Shown: piece after piece, positions 5,729 to 7,183 of the stretch
Layout of the letters: every line of letters starts with the position of its first letter
How positions within the stretch are numbered: position 1 is the first letter of the stretch
Source: Zetaproteobacteria bacterium
Lineage (GTDB): Bacteria; Pseudomonadota; Zetaproteobacteria; Mariprofundales; Mariprofundaceae
Direction: 5' to 3'
Assembly: GCA_021545665.1 (NCBI GenBank)
Contig: JAJRTX010000208.1
Span: forward strand, 1 to 7,183
Length of the DNA stretch: 7,183 nucleotides
Position numbers and translations under genes: made by a program
Notes under the pieces: model-generated
Told to the model about the DNA's origin: nothing
Database searches by the model: none
The model's input: the letters and a program-made list of their open reading frames with translations, nothing else

Positions 5729-5894
5729 TGTTTTGTCCCGTAAAAAAGCATCCCGGGTATGCCAAGTAGCGTTGTGCCCCTTGAGGCGACTATCTTCGAA
5801 CGAGCCCCGGCAAGCGGCTGCGTTGCACCAGTTTGAATTGGCTATGATCAGACTCCAGCTTGCTACAATCACCCTGAGTCTGACAGGTTCATAG
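5725..5894. mobile_element. Decayed copy of the same repeat-element family
   Basis: The left end reads CTAGTGTTTTGTCCCGTAAA, matching the terminal repeats of the 3950-4221 element. Positions 5818-5842 match the complement of 4036-4060 at 23 of 25 bases (including GTTTGAATTGGC), so the core lies inverted relative to the first element. A small near-palindrome GCATCCCGGGTATGC lies at 5748-5762. The right boundary is unclear; GACAGGTTCATAG at 5882-5894 is only a weak candidate. The second internal hairpin of the first element is missing. No protein is encoded. The element begins within the last codons of the Smr gene and fills most of the 209-base gap before the next gene. Confidence 0.6.
5876..5890 (+). 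repeat. Short direct repeat flanking the DUF2782 gene, left copy
   Basis: GAGTCTGACAGGTTC here and GAGTCTGACGGTTC at 6342-6355 differ by a single base, and both are followed by TA and A-rich sequence. Confidence 0.4.
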
Positions 5895-5925
5895 AAAAAA
5901 GACTTCCGTCGTCGACTCTTTTTAC

Positions 5926-5931
5926 TATAAT
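5926..5931 (+). promoter_or_regulatory. Consensus -10 box directly before the DUF2782 gene
   Basis: TATAAT is perfect, and the expected transcription start (six to eight bases on) falls at 5937-5939, on the ATG itself (5938-5940). No SD precedes the ATG and no good -35 is present 15-18 bases upstream. If used, this promoter would give a leaderless or nearly leaderless mRNA. Confidence 0.45.
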
Positions 5932-5937
5932 AGATTC

Positions 5938-6342
5938 ATGAATAGACTTCTTCGTATCCTTATCATATTTTTCTTTGCCGGTCTGGCACTGTCAACGCGC
6001 TTTTCTCTGGCTGAAGAAACAGTACTGCCCCCACCAACAGTTGACGAATCCACTGCCGGTGAAGCTGGAGATATCAAGGAAGAGGCCCCGAATCTCCAAA
6101 GAGAGTTTCAGGCACCGAAGGAAGAAGACACTGTCGACATCCACTCTTACCAACGTAAAGATGGAGCAACTATTACCGAATATGCTGTGCGCGGGCGCGT
6201 TTTTAAAATTAAAATTCAACCCGGTGGAGACCTTCCTGCCTACTATCTTTATGACAGTGATGGCGATGGCAGGTTCGAACAGCGTTTACCGGGTGGTAAA
6301 AGACGGATTGCCCCGCCGACCTGGGTTCTTAAGGAATTTTAG
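5938..6342 (+). CDS. DUF2782 family exported protein
   Basis: The 134-residue protein has a signal peptide (NRLLR basic start, hydrophobic IIFFFAGLAL, likely cleavage after SLA at residue 25), then an acidic, proline-rich stretch (about 26-65). The compact DUF2782 domain (about 72-134) contains ITEYAVRGRVFKIKI, then PAYYLYDSDGDGRFE, ending APPTWVLKEF. DSDGDG resembles a calcium-loop pattern, but binding is not shown. DUF2782 has no known function; in other gammaproteobacteria it is often near polA and thrB, which are not seen here. The start at 5938 is fixed by the signal peptide and by the absence of upstream start codons back to a TGA at 5881. It is separated from the Smr gene by a repeat element and probably has its own promoter. 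Confidence 0.82.
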   Translation: MNRLLRILIIFFFAGLALSTRFSLAEETVLPPPTVDESTAGEAGDIKEEAPNLQREFQAPKEEDTVDIHSYQRKDGATITEYAVRGRVFKIKIQPGGDLPAYYLYDSDGDGRFEQRLPGGKRRIAPPTWVLKEF

Positions 6343-6355
6343 AGTCTGACGGTTC
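6342..6355 (+). repeat. Short direct repeat flanking the DUF2782 gene, right copy
   Basis: GAGTCTGACGGTTC begins at the last base of the DUF2782 stop codon and lies in the 21-base gap before the next gene. It sits largely in the loop of a weak 6-bp hairpin (TTTAGA 6338-6343 with TCTAAA 6354-6359). Confidence 0.4.
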
Positions 6356-6363
6356 TAAAGATT

Positions 6364-6975
6364 ATGCGGGTCATCCCCCCGTCGCTAATCCTTATTACAG
6401 ACAGTAGCCGCTATTCAGGTGAACCTTTCTTTGACACCTGTGATCAGGCATTGGCCAATGGCGTGGATGCCATTCTCGTTCGCGAAAAAGAACTGACATC
6501 TGCCAGGCTTCTGGCACTGGCCTCCCGCCTGCGCAACCTCACTCGCAAATACCGGGCGCGTCTGATCATTCACACTCAGGCCGATATAGCTCATGCCGTA
6601 GAAGCCGATGGCGTACATGTTGCATCCAATGATATTTCGACAATTCCTGCTATGTGCCACTGGCTGAATAATCCGAACATGAGTATTTCAGCATCCTGTC
6701 ATAATGCCATGGAACTGCTGCAGGCACAGCAAGCCGGTGCCAATTTCGCCATGCTTTCCCCGGTTTTTCCTACTCAAAGTCATCCCGGCACCCCCGGCAT
6801 GGGCCTTGAAGCTTTTCGGACACTGGCAGGTCAGGCAGATATCCCTGTCATAGCTCTGGGTGGCATTACAACAGAAAATTATCAGCAACTGGCATCCGGC
6901 AATATTGCTGTGATCAGTGCTATTCTTGACGCAGAAGATGCAGGCAAAGCAGCCGCCATATTATCTTCTGATTAA
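6364..6975 (+). CDS. ThiE/TenI-family protein (thiamin phosphate synthase or thiazole tautomerase-like)
   Basis: The 203-residue protein is a single TIM-barrel domain of the ThiE/TenI family. Family landmarks are ILVREKEL (37-44), ADGVHVAS (81-88, Asp82), ISASCH (108-113), LSPVFPTQSHPG (131-142) and PVIALGGIT (161-169). Several positions that bind pyrophosphate and magnesium in true ThiE are changed: the Gln of QLREK is Val38, the Asn-Asp pair is His70-Thr71, and FPTxTK is FPTQSH. The His at 113 fits the catalytic histidine region of TenI, which isomerises the thiazole carboxylate precursor of thiamin. It may therefore be a TenI-like enzyme or a divergent ThiE. ATG 6364 follows DUF2782 by 21 bases with only a weak AAAG as SD, so co-transcription is likely. 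Confidence 0.82.
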   Translation: MRVIPPSLILITDSSRYSGEPFFDTCDQALANGVDAILVREKELTSARLLALASRLRNLTRKYRARLIIHTQADIAHAVEADGVHVASNDISTIPAMCHWLNNPNMSISASCHNAMELLQAQQAGANFAMLSPVFPTQSHPGTPGMGLEAFRTLAGQADIPVIALGGITTENYQQLASGNIAVISAILDAEDAGKAAAILSSD

Positions 6976-7056
6976 TCATAAATGATGTTCTTACTGTCAG
7001 GAAATTGAAGGTACAGCCTGATTCTTTTGTGGAACGGGTACTCCGAGATAAGTAAT

Positions 7057-7071
7057 GGGATGGTCCGTCCC
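7057..7071 (+). repeat. Small GC-rich hairpin in the gap before the last gene
   Basis: GGGATG (7057-7062) and CGTCCC (7066-7071) can form six pairs, one of them U-G, around a three-base loop. No T-run follows, so it is not a convincing intrinsic terminator. The surrounding gap 6976-7149 shows no gene, no clear promoter and no known RNA motif; this stem is its only visible structure. Confidence 0.3.
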
Positions 7072-7149
7072 GCTCCCCAACGGCATCGCAATGTGCCAAA
7101 ATAAAAATGTCCAGTGAGGGCAATTTATTTAAAAGGAGCGAGACGAACC

Positions 7150-7183
7150 ATGAACAATTATAGCGAGAGAGAAGAGATCAAGG
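7150..7183 (+). CDS. 5' end of a rightward gene, product unknown (partial)
   Basis: ATG 7150 follows AAAAGGAGCGAG, with GGAG at 7135-7138 and an 11-base spacer, by far the best SD among the last genes. Eleven codons are visible (MNNYSEREEIK) before the window ends: a polar, charged, cytoplasmic-looking N-terminus. The 174-base gap from the previous gene and the strong SD suggest a separate, well-expressed transcription unit. The residues are too few to assign a family. Confidence 0.6.
   Translation, partial: MNNYSEREEIK

Noticed and set aside
4180..5919. GTCGACTCT shared by the first element (4180-4188) and 5911-5919
   Set aside because: A nine-base match in sequences of this size is expected by chance fairly often, and the flanks do not align, so it was not used to extend the second element.
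5896..5923. Intrinsic terminator between the Smr and DUF2782 genes
   Set aside because: AAAAAGA and TCTTTTT are complementary, but the stem is A/T-only at its base, has a five-base bulge and just three further pairs inside. Too weak to call.
7150..7183. Identity of the last gene as a primary sigma factor
   Set aside because: The polar start MNNYSEREEIK is loosely reminiscent of sigma region 1.1 beginnings, but eleven residues cannot support a family call.

Overview
This window is a stretch of proteobacterial chromosome with near-even base composition, almost entirely on the + strand. The gene order phoH-like (ybeZ), ybeY, corC-like (ybeX), lnt is the classical proteobacterial arrangement. 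The DUF2782 protein points to a gammaproteobacterium or a close relative. The genus cannot be read from the sequence, and no rRNA, tRNA or CRISPR array was found.

Layout. Positions 1-26 hold the first codons of a leftward gene with an ideal Shine-Dalgarno (SD) sequence. Between it and phoH (starts 159) lies a densely self-complementary stretch. It can fold as a four-way junction with a possible pseudoknot onto the leftward gene's SD, behind a leftward extended -10 box. Positions 159-5728 form a tight cluster: phoH-like, ybeY and corC joined by ATGA overlaps, then lnt, gpsA and an Smr-domain gene (TTG start). Positions 5938-6975 hold a DUF2782 gene, probably on its own promoter, and a ThiE/TenI-family gene. 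A new gene with a good SD begins at 7150 and leaves the window.

The most notable event is an insertion of about 270 bp at 3950-4221 between lnt and gpsA. It is a non-coding, MITE-like element with 25-bp imperfect terminal inverted repeats and two nested internal inverted repeats. It separates an excellent SD and ATG (3946, overlapping the lnt stop) from the body of gpsA. Removing it in silico restores the ATG in frame to a normal GpsA N-terminus (MTEQAVCVIGSGSWG). In the present sequence GpsA most likely starts at an ATG inside the element (4190). The displaced frame from 3946 ends at a TAA in the element's right terminal repeat (4198-4200), just past that ATG, so termination-reinitiation coupling is possible. 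A second, decayed relative lies at 5725 to about 5894, shares a 25-bp core (23 identical, inverted), and supplies the stop codon of the Smr gene.

How the genes fit together. PhoH-like and YbeY belong to RNA and ribosome maintenance. CorC/YbeX is a CBS-domain protein linked to magnesium handling and ribosome physiology. Lnt N-acylates lipoproteins with phospholipid acyl chains, and GpsA makes the glycerol-3-phosphate backbone of those phospholipids. The Smr protein is probably a nucleic-acid endonuclease. DUF2782 is a small exported protein of unknown role. The ThiE/TenI protein belongs to thiamin metabolism, but altered active-site positions make it more tautomerase-like than a clear thiamin-phosphate synthase.
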